A DNA stretch of 64,000 nt from Harmothoe impar. Taxonomy: Eukaryota > Annelida > Polychaeta > Phyllodocida > Polynoidae. Shown here piece after piece: positions 47,835 through 52,024 of the stretch (position 1 is its first letter; every line of letters begins with the position of its first letter). The DNA lies in the NCBI GenBank assembly GCA_947462335.1, contig OX381707.1:15963418-16027417 (forward strand), in the 5' to 3' direction. Under the pieces are notes generated by a model, which saw only the letters and a list, made by a program, of their open reading frames with translations, was not told the origin of the DNA and made no database searches. A program made the position numbers and the translations under genes.

Positions 47835-50800
47835 GCAATGTGGACCGCTAAATTCGAGATGGTGACATATCTGTTTCTTAGAATCGACATTCGACATGAG
47901 GTCTAGTGACATTTGACATGAAGCTTGAAAAACATAGTGACAGGTGACATGAGCAATTCTTAAAATCGACATGAGATATGAGCATAATTAAGCGACATCG
48001 ACATGCGCCATGACTATTTTTTATTTTTTTTGAAGACAACCGCCATAGCTTTCTTATCCAGACCTCCACTAGTAGCGCTCTATAAGCGCAAGCTTTGCCT
48101 TAAGAGAGCTGTGGCTGTGAACCCTCTCCTCTCTCCGTACACACAGGTAAATATCAGAGTCAGCCAATGTCGCCAATACTACTCTCATACAAAGGTCAGG
48201 CGCTGCTAGACTATAATAGATGGGTCAGGCTAGGCCGGACATTCAATAACGGGCTGGACTTTGGCAAATTTGCTTGAAAGTCTAGCCAGCAAGAGATGCA
48301 CATCATCATAAACGCGATCATGATACCTTTCATGGTAAGTAGACTCGCCTCTCTGCCCTCTCTTTTAGAGAGGGCAGAGAAGCGAGTCTCACTCTTAAAA
48401 AACCTTGCCCCTCCCCTCCCCCCCTCCCCCCCTCCCCCCCCCATGCATCTTAAAGAGTGCCCCCCAGAGTGCCCCTCTCTCCCCCTCCTAGAAAAAAAGA
48501 GCCGCATTTTTAAATTATTTTTTAGCAAGCTTTTTCAGCTTGCTTTTTTTTTGCTTTTTTTAAATTTATTTTATCCATCAAAATCTCAAGTGACTTATTT
48601 TGAAAGCCAACCTAGTAGTCACGTGACCCCCTTAAGTAGGTCACTTCCCGTCACGTGACCTATTTGAATTTCCCGCCAACATGGTGGTCACGTGACCCTC
48701 TTAAGTAGGTCACTTCCGGTCACGTGACCTATTTGAATTTCCCGCCCAAAGGTCACGTGACCGGAAGTAGGTCACTTCCGGTCACGTGACCTATTTGAAT
48801 TTCCCGCCAAAAGGGAGGCCTCTCATTGGCTGCTTTTGAATTTCCCGCCAAAAGGGAGGCCTCTGATTGGCTGCAGGTCGATTGAGTAATAAACAGTACT
48901 TAACTATAGTCCCGTTCCGATACATACTATACTACTAATGTGGTTCTCACAGGTCTAGGCTAAAGTAGCTCTGACTTGGTATGTTAATACCCGTGTACCT
49001 CACCTATATTAAAGTACATGACATAGTGCCCTGAGTATCATACCCTGACTTCTAATGCCAACATCGCCCTATGTAAAGTAATATCGTAAGGGCAATAGGC
49101 CTTCAATGTACCCCACAGCTATAGGCAAACATTGGGTTTTGCCAATAAAGCTTTTACCTATACCAATAAACCTGTATTTGACCATTTAGTTGGTTTATGA
49201 TCCTATAACTCAATACATTTATATATCCTAGTAAAATCTAGAAGGTTCAAATGAGGGGAAAGACTTGGGCCTTGGTTTTCGAATGTAGATCATGAAGTTC
49301 AATATCGATATTTCACACTTCCCGTGTGAAATATTACTCCTCTCTATAGGTCAAATCCCGCAACACGAATGAGGGCTGAAAAATGTAGTTTATTGTAAAA
49401 TCCTGATCACTTAGACAATATTGGTTGGCTATATTGGCTAAAACAAGCCCAATGTTGGTCATAACCCTTGTCTAAGTCTTGTGATTATGATAAATAAGAT
49501 ATCAAAACATTTAGATATTTTGCTCTGATTATGCTCAAATATGTTGCTCATTAGAATAGGCCAATGATTTGGTTTATACAGGGGGCACACTCAGGGGGGG
49601 GACAAATCATACCATGAAGTAACTCCCCTCAACTAGATCCATTAACCAATCCTATAGGCAACACCTGCTTGCTTATTATTGACCACAGTGGGATTTGGAG
49701 TACACTAGTTATGTGGCAGAGGTGTTGCGATTTACAAAATTGGCAGCCTTTCCCCCCTGTCAGAAGCTCAATATGCAACAGTTTTAGACCCAATTCTCGT
49801 GTTGTGGGATTTGCCCTTATGACACTAAAAGAACCCTTTTTCTCAATTTGGATAATGATAACTTTAAATACTTGTACTCTTATGTCAACTTATTGTGTCG
49901 GTAAATCCACAAGATGATAACTACAAATGAACTGACCCGTTCATTATCTCATGCTTTATTAAATGTTGTTTAACTTGTAAATGAATAACATCCGTAAAAG
50001 GGCCTCCACTAAAAGGACTCTAAGATGCTGATGCGGTGTCTTATCTACAAGAGATGCCCATCATATGGTGGTCCAAAGGTAGTTATGATGCATAAACGCA
50101 TCCTAATTAAGCAGGACAAATTTCAAGTTTATTTGGTAGAACTGTATTTCCTTTGTATGATAAGTTTTCATCAACTGACATCCTCGGAGAAGTGTGTACA
50201 TTACATGAGAAGTGTTAATAAAGCTATTTAAAAAAAAGTTATAACATGGGGGTAGGCCCCTAAATTTGAAAACTGAGACATGGCCTTTTCTTAAAATCGA
50301 CATGCGACATGAGACCTAGTGACATGTGACATAAGGCTTGAAAAGTTACTGACAGGCACCATGGCCATTTCTTAAACTCGGCATGGGACGTGTGGATTAT
50401 TAAGCGACATTGACATGGCCATTTTTTAAATCGACATGCAACATGGGAACCCCCACCCCTTATCTATAACCCCTTAGTATAACTGCCACGAATCTAGTGC
50501 CATAAACTAAGTCTTCTATAAGAAAGATTCCTTGATACAAACTGAAACCTCCACTAATTGGAAAGGATGCATAACAGTTATGTCCGGTTCTTTACATTGG
50601 CATTAATCCTAGTCACATGTAGACCTTTATTGTGTTATGTTACCCCGACAGCTTCTTTACCTTCTTGAAATATTGTATTGACCATGAAGTCCTTTTTCTT
50701 CTAAACCTCGACATGTTGTGGAAAGTTTCCTAAGTGTATGAAAGTTGTTATGACTCAGCAGGGTTTGTGAAAGTAGTTTAGCAGAGTGAAGTTGTGTTTA

Positions 50801-51620
50801 GGCTAAAATCCTGCTTTGAATTCTGGTAAGGAGTGGTCATTGTTGAATAACTAGAGAGCCGGTACATCTTTGTGTGAAAGCATGGCATATTTTACACTCC
50901 CCCCCCAAAAAAAAAAAAAAAAAAAAAAAATTAGATGCGGTACCTGCGGCACCAAAATAGTCAGAATATTGTAGAACACACCCCAACCCTCTCCCTATTA
51001 AATGGCGAATTTGAATTTAGAGGGGGCACCCCTCCCGTTTTTTCGGGCAAAATTTACATTCTTTAAATGTAAAATCTGGCTGAAATGTTGGGGAGGAAGC
51101 ATTTTTCCAATAGCGCCCCACTGCTGTTAATAACAAATGACCACTCACTTATCCTGGGTGTATTTGGTGGTGCACAACTTAAAGCCATTAGCGTTGTGTT
51201 GTCTCTGTCCAGGTAGGTCAATATTGTCTGTATACGTCTCCTGTATGAGTCCACCACACATACACATTGGGGTTGTGGGCCTTGTAGTACACCATGTACA
51301 CTTGTAATACATCACTTTAATGGCTTTGTACCCCTAAATTTGATATGGCGATTTCTTAAAATCGACATGAGACATGAGGCCCAGTGACATGCAACATGAG
51401 GCTTAATGAGAAAGTGACAGGGGACATGGACAGTTCATAAAATCGACATGGGACATGAGCATTATTAAGCTACATAGACATGCGACATGGGCATTTCTTA
51501 AAATTGAGATGCAAAATGAGGACCCCCCATCAGGGGCCCCATTTTACCACTCACCTGAGGTTTGGCTTTGGCTGCCTCAGCCTTAGGCTTGGTGCTCTCC
51601 CTTCTTGTTGTACGTGGCAT
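25817..51620 (-). CDS. Calmodulin/troponin C-like EF-hand protein, six exons
   Basis: Cytosolic calcium sensor of the calmodulin/troponin C family. Six exons on the minus strand, 51555-51620, 33456-33495, 31520-31663, 28319-28416, 26591-26738 and 25817-25857, all have GT-AG borders and join in phase to 178 residues. The order is a Lys/Ala/Arg-rich N-terminus of 22 residues, then EF1 DKNGDGTVNREE, EF2 (pieces DKD and DSDSIDFEE), an acidic linker, EF3 DRNGDGVVSTSE, EF4 DINCDGELNYEE and an EEFVKLMTS C-terminus. All loops end in Glu; EF2 lacks the usual central Gly. Overall layout and length fit troponin C or a calmodulin paralogue; the exact orthologue is undecided. Exon 1 is the least certain: exon 2 has its own Met, which would give a conventional short N-terminus. 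Intron 1 (18 kb) contains the 9.9-kb Polinton-like element. Confidence 0.75.
26172..26552. repeat. piggyBac-like MITE (TTAA, CCC ends) with nested hairpin
   Basis: TTAA at 26168-26171 and 26553-26556. The left end CCCTGTATAGG and right end CCTTACAGGG are inverted, matching the TTAA/CCC rule of piggyBac elements. The interior has GCATGA.TGAATGAA.G.TGCAGC words of the hairpin family. It ends only 38 bp from the exon 5 donor at 26591. Confidence 0.7.
26379..26499. repeat. Near-perfect hairpin nested in the 26172 MITE
   Basis: Arms of about 56 bp from CACTCAGAAAAGTGAGCGTC to ACCTGAAAGTCAGGCA pair with the right arm across the loop GTATTGG, with only two or three mismatches. Confidence 0.9.
26591..26738 (-). 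CDS. Exon 5 of the calmodulin-like gene (EF-hands 3 and 4)
   Basis: 148 bp, acceptor ACTTGCAG, donor GTACAT. Encodes VFDRNGDGVVSTSE, SIGKKMSTKEIEEIMKKAD and INCDGELNYE. Confidence 0.92.
26984..27111. repeat. Inverted-minisatellite element, short copy 3
   Basis: Ends GTGTCTCACAAGATCAATCC / GGATCAATTTGGTGAGACACA with only one or two CTATGACC units per arm. This is the minimal form of the family. Confidence 0.65.
27518..27938. repeat. GGCCAAAAAAA-ended repeat, copy 3 (complete)
   Basis: AGGCCAAAAAAAAAAGGTGT at the left and its complement (ACACACCTTTTTTTTTTGGCCT) at the right, with CAGGCAACATG / GTTGCCTGA and CCTAGGGTCGG-type words inside. A second copy abuts at 27940-28257. Confidence 0.75.
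27940..28257. repeat. GGCCAAAAAAA-ended repeat, copy 4
   Basis: Directly follows copy 3. GTGTTTCAGGTTACCCGACCC at the left and CATGTAACCTGAAACACACC at the right are inverted. Its end lies 62 bp from exon 4 of the calmodulin-like gene. Confidence 0.7.
28319..28416 (-). CDS. Exon 4 of the calmodulin-like gene (EF-hand 2 and linker)
   Basis: 98 bp, acceptor CACCTTCAG, donor GTAGGT. Encodes the end of loop 2 (DSDSIDFEEFVTIMVNYL), then the acidic linker DPEEEEKELLEAFQ. Confidence 0.9.
28481..28847. repeat. TTAA-flanked MITE (AGTGSCATGGTC family), copy 2
   Basis: AGTGGCATGGTCCGA at the left, TCGGACTATGCCACT at the right, TTAA on both sides. It lies in intron 3 of the calmodulin-like gene, 65 bp upstream of exon 4 on the transcript. 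Confidence 0.8.
28945..29208. repeat. Tc1/mariner-type MITE (TA target site)
   Basis: TA|CACTCAAAAAGTAAACTTGT at the left and its near-perfect complement ending CAGTG|TA at the right. Arms of about 65 bp contain GTCTCCAGACTC and ATAAAATAAACGAGTC. Confidence 0.8.
29210..29954. other. No gene recognised
   Basis: Intronic sequence of the calmodulin-like gene with a G run at 29560-29568. No coding similarity or clear repeat ends. Confidence 0.4.
29955..30083 (+). repeat. Non-LTR-type 3' tail, copy 1
   Basis: TGACTGAACCGGAGGAGCATG ... CATGAG ... GTCAATAAA, followed by an A-rich end. The same word order occurs at 33320-33405 and 50100-50235, marking a shared LINE/SINE 3' end. Confidence 0.5.
30208..30473. 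repeat. 38-bp tandem repeat, seven units
   Basis: Unit TTTGGTATTCTCCTCGTTCC + CAACTGTTAATCATTTAG. Seven units with very few substitutions (TTG for TCG in units 1 and 7, ACC for AAC in unit 6). Confidence 0.97.
30500..30605. repeat. GCATGAATGCAGCCCTGGC hairpin, copy
   Basis: GTATGATGCATGAATGCAGC at the left and an inverted GGGCTGCATCAAGGTATCAT at the right around AAGTAGACTC. Confidence 0.65.
30612..30846. repeat. TTAA-flanked MITE (AGCTTGACC family), copy 3
   Basis: TTAA on both sides; same orientation as 17960-18196 and very similar throughout. Confidence 0.85.
30850..31515. other. No gene recognised
   Basis: Intron 2-3 region of the calmodulin-like gene, AT-rich. No repeat ends seen. Confidence 0.4.
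31520..31663 (-). CDS. Exon 3 of the calmodulin-like gene (EF-hand 1 and entry to EF-hand 2)
   Basis: 144 bp, acceptor CTCTCAG, donor GTCAGT (weak). Encodes FEDAFKFFDKNGDGTVNREE and the NPTDKEIDAIM helix, ending inside loop 2. Confidence 0.9.
31670..32350. other. No gene recognised
   Basis: AT-rich intron of the calmodulin-like gene with a duplicated TTTTTTTTAGAACAATTT word near 31870-31910. Confidence 0.4.
32356..32687. repeat. Inverted-minisatellite element, copy 4 (CTCTGACC type)
   Basis: GGCTGTGTCTCACGACCTTG at the left is inverted at the right. Both arms use the CTCTGACCGGGTGCCAG variant. The middle is AATAAAATCGGGTTATTTAGG-type, itself partly inverted. Confidence 0.85.
32937..33130. 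repeat. GGCCAAAAAAA-ended repeat, fragment
   Basis: Left end AAGGCCAAAAAAAAGGTTTC, then GGGTCGGTAGGTGGG. No right end found before 33130. Confidence 0.5.
33320..33405 (+). repeat. Non-LTR-type 3' tail, copy 2
   Basis: CCTGACAATTTCGGAAGAAC ... ACATGAG ... TGTCAATAAAC, then an A run. It ends about 50 bp from exon 2 of the calmodulin-like gene. Confidence 0.5.
33456..33495 (-). CDS. Exon 2 of the calmodulin-like gene
   Basis: 40 bp between TAAACAG and GTAAG. Encodes CEAMKQLSASQIQ, the helix that precedes EF-hand 1 in calmodulin-type proteins. The internal Met is a possible alternative start. Confidence 0.7.
33603..34210 (+). pseudogene. Degraded LINE reverse transcriptase
   Basis: A 172-codon open frame shows RT signature words in order: YQFGYRR near residue 40, YIDMRKASDRIHH near residue 78, QSYLSDKL, and GVPQGSVLGPLLFILFI near residue 122. 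These match the palm/finger part of non-LTR reverse transcriptases, but the YADD catalytic block is missing beyond the frame's end. It lies in intron 1 of the calmodulin-like gene, antisense to it, and is non-functional. Confidence 0.8.
34951..35584. repeat. Inverted-minisatellite element, copy 5 (mixed CTATGACC / CTTTGACC)
   Basis: GGCTGTGTCTCACGAACTTG at the left. The outer left arm has CTATGACCGGGTGCCG units, whereas an internal pair and the whole right arm have CTTTGACCGGGTGACGT units. It may be two fused copies. The interior repeats TATAGTAAGAAATTGGTGG twice. Confidence 0.75.
35967..36147. repeat. MITE with GTACATATTTTC...GAAAATATGTAC ends
   Basis: GTACATATTTTCACG and CGCGAAAATATGTAC are inverted. 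The interior is rich in TTCGCGAA and CGCGGATTTC words. It abuts the inverted-minisatellite element at 36149. Confidence 0.65.
36149..36479. repeat. Inverted-minisatellite element, copy 6 (CTATGACC type)
   Basis: Ends GCTGTGTCTCACAAACATGG / complement. Units CTATGACCGGGTGCAATC in both arms; the middle matches copy 1 (TTTAGGGCAG-type, ACACCCATTAACATTTTCC). Confidence 0.85.
36480..38180. other. No gene supported; repeat fragments
   Basis: Contains GGGCAGAGGCAAAAAAA repeats (37295-37390), T and A runs, and at 37800-37872 the right end of a GGCCAAAAAAA-ended repeat (TGCCTGAAACACACC). The 91-105 residue frames here are low-complexity or antisense shadows. Confidence 0.45.
38180..38760. repeat. Cluster of GCATGAATGCAGCCCTGGCGAG hairpins
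   Basis: 38263-38340 is a near-perfect hairpin (AGCATGATGCTTGAATGCAG / complement around GAGTTACTCG... loop). Two more lie at 38555-38612 and 38655-38720, with TTAACCCTTTAGG-type ends near 38508. Confidence 0.7.
38761..39033. other. Left flank of the Polinton-like element; no gene seen
   Basis: Host sequence of intron 1, up to the AATGTG target duplicate. Confidence 0.5.
39034..39039. repeat. Target-site duplication, left (AATGTG)
   Basis: Six bases AATGTG immediately before the element, repeated exactly at 48937-48942. Six-base duplications are the Polinton/Maverick rule. Confidence 0.9.
39125..39480. promoter_or_regulatory. Left-end array of CRE, ETS, CArG, CCAAT and E-box-like sites
   Basis: Six perfect TGACGTCA (starting near 39135, 39171, 39283, 39292, 39329, 39373) plus one TGATGTCA. 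About eight ACCGGAAGTGA (ETS-type), three perfect CCATATAAGG (39148, 39260, 39305; CArG form) and one variant. CCAATCAG boxes in both orientations, TCAAGGTCA and ATGACTCAGC. They form three to four repeated modules of about 45-110 bp. Site names are consensus matches; binding is inferred. The nearest gene on this side points outward and ends 1.3 kb away. Confidence 0.8.
39660..40140. other. Left-repeat unique stretch; no gene supported
   Basis: AT-rich. A 62-codon minus frame at 39795-39983 (starting MFSKTKNSPCGKYKF) opens after ATG but has no match I recognise and is absent from the right repeat. Confidence 0.35.
40150..40565. repeat. Fold-back unit inside the left terminal repeat
   Basis: Arms 40157-40330 and 40385-40562 are inverted copies (CAGGCTACGCAGGACATTCA / TGAATTTCCGGCGTAGCCTG; TATTGGCGACATTGG counterpart). 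The right terminal repeat keeps only one arm near 48130-48290. Confidence 0.7.
40793..41575 (-). CDS. Unrecognised 260-residue protein, left terminal-repeat copy
   Basis: Start ATG at 41573-41575 (GAAATGAG context), chosen because both copies share MSPRKKKQLP from here while the upstream frame differs. The N-terminus is basic. The rest looks alpha-helical, with motifs WKDVTKEQWIEACFNFIGT, SFGQREKILLELFFLAP and LPLPELMMNMIDP, and five or more cysteines. No signal peptide or membrane segment. It matches no Polinton structural gene I know. The right copy (46628-47410) has the same length and is about 90% identical. Differences include extra single residues and a GEDTI / KEV swap, all in multiples of three bases, suggesting selection on the protein. 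A TACATAAGG box about 140 bp upstream is shared by both copies. Transcribed outward, toward the element's end. Confidence 0.8.
   Translation of the reverse strand: MSPRKKKQLPVEARRETVPYDACEVKKHWKDVTKEQWIEACFNFIGTVVSFGQREKILLELFFLAPYTWPDCGEIPSSLSVFAIQVINSLKELRYMQGTQEEIVKKMTEFETGEDTIWCEETTYADDDLESIICSPLEHYVKDFEDMLDSTEMNPKERSLTAQKEAKAVLEKHKFGQGFTLQSSCVSVIKSLVLKHSDMKFSRAVDTLPLPELMMNMIDPMVPTRFESANCPMYKMVSSFARGRWLNDPLKSENLLDLIN
41933..43006 (-). pseudogene. Broken protein-primed family B DNA polymerase, N-terminal half
   Basis: Remnants in order on the minus strand. A CxxC...CPLC zinc-finger-like start at 43006-42887, with stops at 42944 and 42884. An open 330-bp piece, 42478-42807, with the exonuclease-type motif FNSESYDLNLIKKYAF near its end. 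Then TYEWMTYTK near 42350 and YNNEDVKSFIEAF near 42190, with a stop at 42234. A LKDAIS..SLTLQ segment near 42090, and GPSIIFHRFHE near 41955. The pieces lie in different frames. This order fits the Polinton/adintovirus polymerase. The sequence stops at the inner border of the left terminal repeat, so the polymerase palm domain is absent. It cannot make an active enzyme. Confidence 0.8.
43173..44756 (-). CDS. Two-death-domain protein with poly-alanine region
   Basis: 527 residues from ATG 44754-44756 (MSKTQQLLSS), intact and without introns. Residues about 70-185 are alanine-rich with Thr/Val/Pro, encoded by GCN repeats; an acidic stretch follows. About 320-408 is a degenerate death domain (SRWKDLATALEESYRMDLIKF near its end). 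About 425-506 is a clearer one: CPRDWKTIGIYLGLTSHEV, then VYEVLKAWKYN, then ALMKVLEDYMGRGDVAMYV, the usual W..LG..LGL / LL..W / L...L...GR.D pattern. Death domains mediate assembly of apoptosis and innate-immune complexes; here there is no caspase, kinase or receptor part, so an adaptor or decoy role is inferred. A TATA box lies 59 bp upstream. It is cargo of the Polinton-like element. Confidence 0.85.
44815..44822 (-). promoter_or_regulatory. TATA box of the death-domain gene
   Basis: TATATAAG on the minus strand, in GGAGTATATAAGAGGCC context, 59 bp upstream of the ATG. That leaves a leader of about 30 bases. Confidence 0.65.
44870..45225. repeat. Core direct repeat pair A (about 175 bp)
   Basis: Two diverged direct copies, about 44872-45042 and 45050-45222. 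They share AAAGAGAAACAAAA, CATGACGTTTTCAGCTGGA, TTTGAGAGAT, and AGCTGTATAAAGGATTAAGC (a plus-strand TATA-like word). Possibly duplicated promoters pointing toward the right-hand gene. Confidence 0.7.
45375..45935. repeat. Core direct repeat pair B (about 275 bp)
   Basis: 45380-45590 and 45655-45860 share GTGACAGCTGACTAAGGCTG, TGACCTCTGACGTTTGTTAC and CACCATTTTCAGCTGGCCAC, at about 95% identity. The following CTTAAGAAGCTCT.ACGGAGC is also repeated. Confidence 0.85.
46236..46243 (+). promoter_or_regulatory. TATA-like box near the inner border of the right terminal repeat
   Basis: TATATAAG in GACGTATATAAGGAGGC, outside the repeated part, so only the right copy of the 260-residue gene has it. 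It lies 390 bp upstream of that gene's ATG; a TACATAAGG at about 46483 lies closer and is shared by both copies. Confidence 0.45.
46628..47410 (+). CDS. Unrecognised 260-residue protein, right terminal-repeat copy
   Basis: Starts at the ATG in CCAAATGAG and encodes MSPRKKKQLPLEARRETVPY onward, ending at TGA 47408-47410. Same architecture as the left copy but transcribed on the plus strand, again outward. Substitutions are spread along the protein (for example LPVEA/LPLEA, APYTWPD/APYSWRD); indels keep frame. No family recognised. The upstream frame extension to 46553 is not conserved and was not included. Confidence 0.8.
   Translation: MSPRKKKQLPLEARRETVPYDACEVKKHWKDVTKEQWIEACFNFIGTEVVSFGQREKILLELFFLAPYSWRDCSGEIPSGFSAFGIQVIWSLKKLRYMQRTHEEIVQKMTEFETKEVWCEETTYADDDLEYIICSPLEHYVKDFEDMLASTAMTPKERSLTAQKEAKAVLEKLKFGQGFTLQSSCVSVIKSVVLKHPDMKFSRAVDTLPLPELMMNMIDPVVPTCFDSANCPMYKMVSSFACGRWLNDPLKSENILDLVD
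47460..47840. repeat. CAG/GCA trinucleotide block
   Basis: About 380 bp of GCAGCAGCA tracts separated by repeated CATCCGTGACATCGTCAGCA and CTGCACGAGCAGCACAAGCA words. The left terminal repeat has only about 75 bp of the same type (40665-40740), so this arm has expanded. All frames read as poly-Ala, poly-Ser or poly-Leu and are not proposed as genes. Confidence 0.9.
47845..48032. repeat. GACATG-periodic repeat, copy 2, inserted in the right terminal repeat
   Basis: Same word order as 20985-21219. Absent from the left terminal repeat, so it arrived after the two arms were formed. Confidence 0.75.
48343..48389. repeat. Perfect-type hairpin
   Basis: AGACTCGCCTCTCTGCCCTC and its near-complete complement (GAGGGCAGAGAAGCGAGTCT) around a TCTTTTAGA loop. 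Confidence 0.8.
48600..48870. promoter_or_regulatory. Right-end array of E2F, CACGTG, ETS and CCAAT sites
   Basis: Four perfect TTTCCCGCC (48669, 48738, 48800, 48841; E2F form). Six CACGTG E-boxes (48620, 48652, 48689, 48721, 48754, 48783), mostly as GTCACGTGAC. Several ACTTCCGG/CCGGAAGT (ETS form), and two ATTGGCTG (inverted CCAAT). They fall in four repeats of about 65 bp sharing GACCTATTTGAATTTCCCGC. Site identity is by consensus; activity is inferred. Confidence 0.8.
48937..48942. repeat. Target-site duplication, right (AATGTG)
   Basis: Exact copy of 39034-39039. Confidence 0.9.
48943..50095. other. No gene recognised
   Basis: Intron 1 sequence right of the Polinton-like element. No coding similarity. 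Confidence 0.45.
50100..50235 (+). repeat. Non-LTR-type 3' tail, copy 3
   Basis: CAACTGACATCCTCGGAGAAG ... ACATGAGAAGTGTTAATAAAGC followed by an A run; same word order as 29955 and 33320. Confidence 0.5.
50250..50465. repeat. GACATG-periodic repeat, copy 3
   Basis: AATCGACATGCGACATGAGA ... TTAAGCGACATTGACATGG ... ends GGGAACCCCCACCCC. Confidence 0.75.
50828..51160. repeat. Decayed Harbinger-like MITE
   Basis: AAGGAGTGGTCATTGTTGAA at the left and TTAATAACAAATGACCACTC at the right are inverted and related to 15058-15344. There is a 20-base-plus A run inside. Confidence 0.55.
51325..51540. repeat. GACATG-periodic repeat, copy 4
   Basis: Same order of words, ending GAGGACCCCCCATCAGGGG, 15 bp from the exon 1 donor of the calmodulin-like gene. 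Confidence 0.75.
51555..51620 (-). CDS. Exon 1 of the calmodulin-like gene (basic N-terminus)
   Basis: ATG at 51618-51620 opens 22 codons, MPRTTRRESTKPKAEAAKAK then PQ, ending CAG|GTGAGT. The phase-0 end fits exon 2. Linkage over an 18-kb intron is inferred from phase and composition only. Confidence 0.55.
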
Positions 51621-51989
51621 GTTGTCTGGCTGGCTGCTCAACTCTGACTGCTGCACTACAAGTCTTACAGCATGTACAGGAGCACCCCAGAGAAAAGGCT
51701 ACTTAGGTCACAGGAGGCAGGAGGACAGGGGGCAGGGGGGTTACCTGCATATAAGGTGCTGCTTACTTCTTGGGGCCTTACCTAAGCCGTGGGATGAGGG
51801 GGTGGGGGACCAAAAGACCAAAAGTAGGATAGTGCAAGCGACATTGGGATCTCAACGGTTTGTCCTGTCGTGGAATCTCCTTCAAGAGTGCTTTTCTCGT
51901 CAACAAACGAGCTACGACTAGTCGCTAAACCTGGAAGCTGCTCGATGAGTGGTGCGTGTGGCCGGTCTGATCACTGGCCGACAAATGCG

Positions 51990-52020
51990 ATCTCCAGCTT
52001 ATAGATTGGTTGAGCAGGCT
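51990..52020 (-). promoter_or_regulatory. Candidate promoter of the calmodulin-like gene
   Basis: On the minus strand AACCAATC is followed at once by CTATAAGCTGG, a CCAAT plus TATA-like pair about 380 bp upstream of the exon 1 ATG. A short 5' untranslated intron is possible (donor GCAG|GTAACC near 51743). Confidence 0.3.
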
Positions 52021-52024
52021 CATG

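Larger units (their letters stand above)
39040..48936. mobile_element. Polinton/Maverick-derived virus-like element with death-domain cargo (9,897 bp)
   Basis: Seen directly: 5'-AG...CT-3' termini, a nearly perfect 82-bp terminal inverted repeat, a 6-bp target duplication, and inner inverted repeats of about 1.8-2.0 kb, each with a copy of the same 260-codon gene. A core of about 4.3 kb holds a broken protein-primed DNA polymerase gene and an intact two-death-domain gene. Known of the family: Polintons are 15-20 kb, with polymerase, integrase, packaging ATPase, protease and capsid genes. None of the last four was found here. Inference: a non-autonomous derivative that kept the termini, and so could be mobilised by a full element, and took on host-like cell-death genes. 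It lies inside intron 1 of the calmodulin-like gene. Confidence 0.9.
46255..48936. repeat. Right terminal inverted repeat
   Basis: Inverted counterpart of 39040-41932. It is expanded by a CAG/GCA block at 47460-47840, interrupted by a GACATG repeat at 47845-48032, and carries a different end array at 48600-48870. The last 82 bp again match the left end. Confidence 0.85.

Noticed and set aside
47415..47906. Overlapping poly-Ala/Ser/Leu frames on both strands
   Set aside because: Produced by the CAG/GCA block. They are not conserved in the left terminal repeat.
51562..51921. 119-codon plus-strand frame
   Set aside because: Antisense to exon 1 and the leader of the calmodulin-like gene. No family resemblance, and the minus-strand reading has start, splice donor and phase support.
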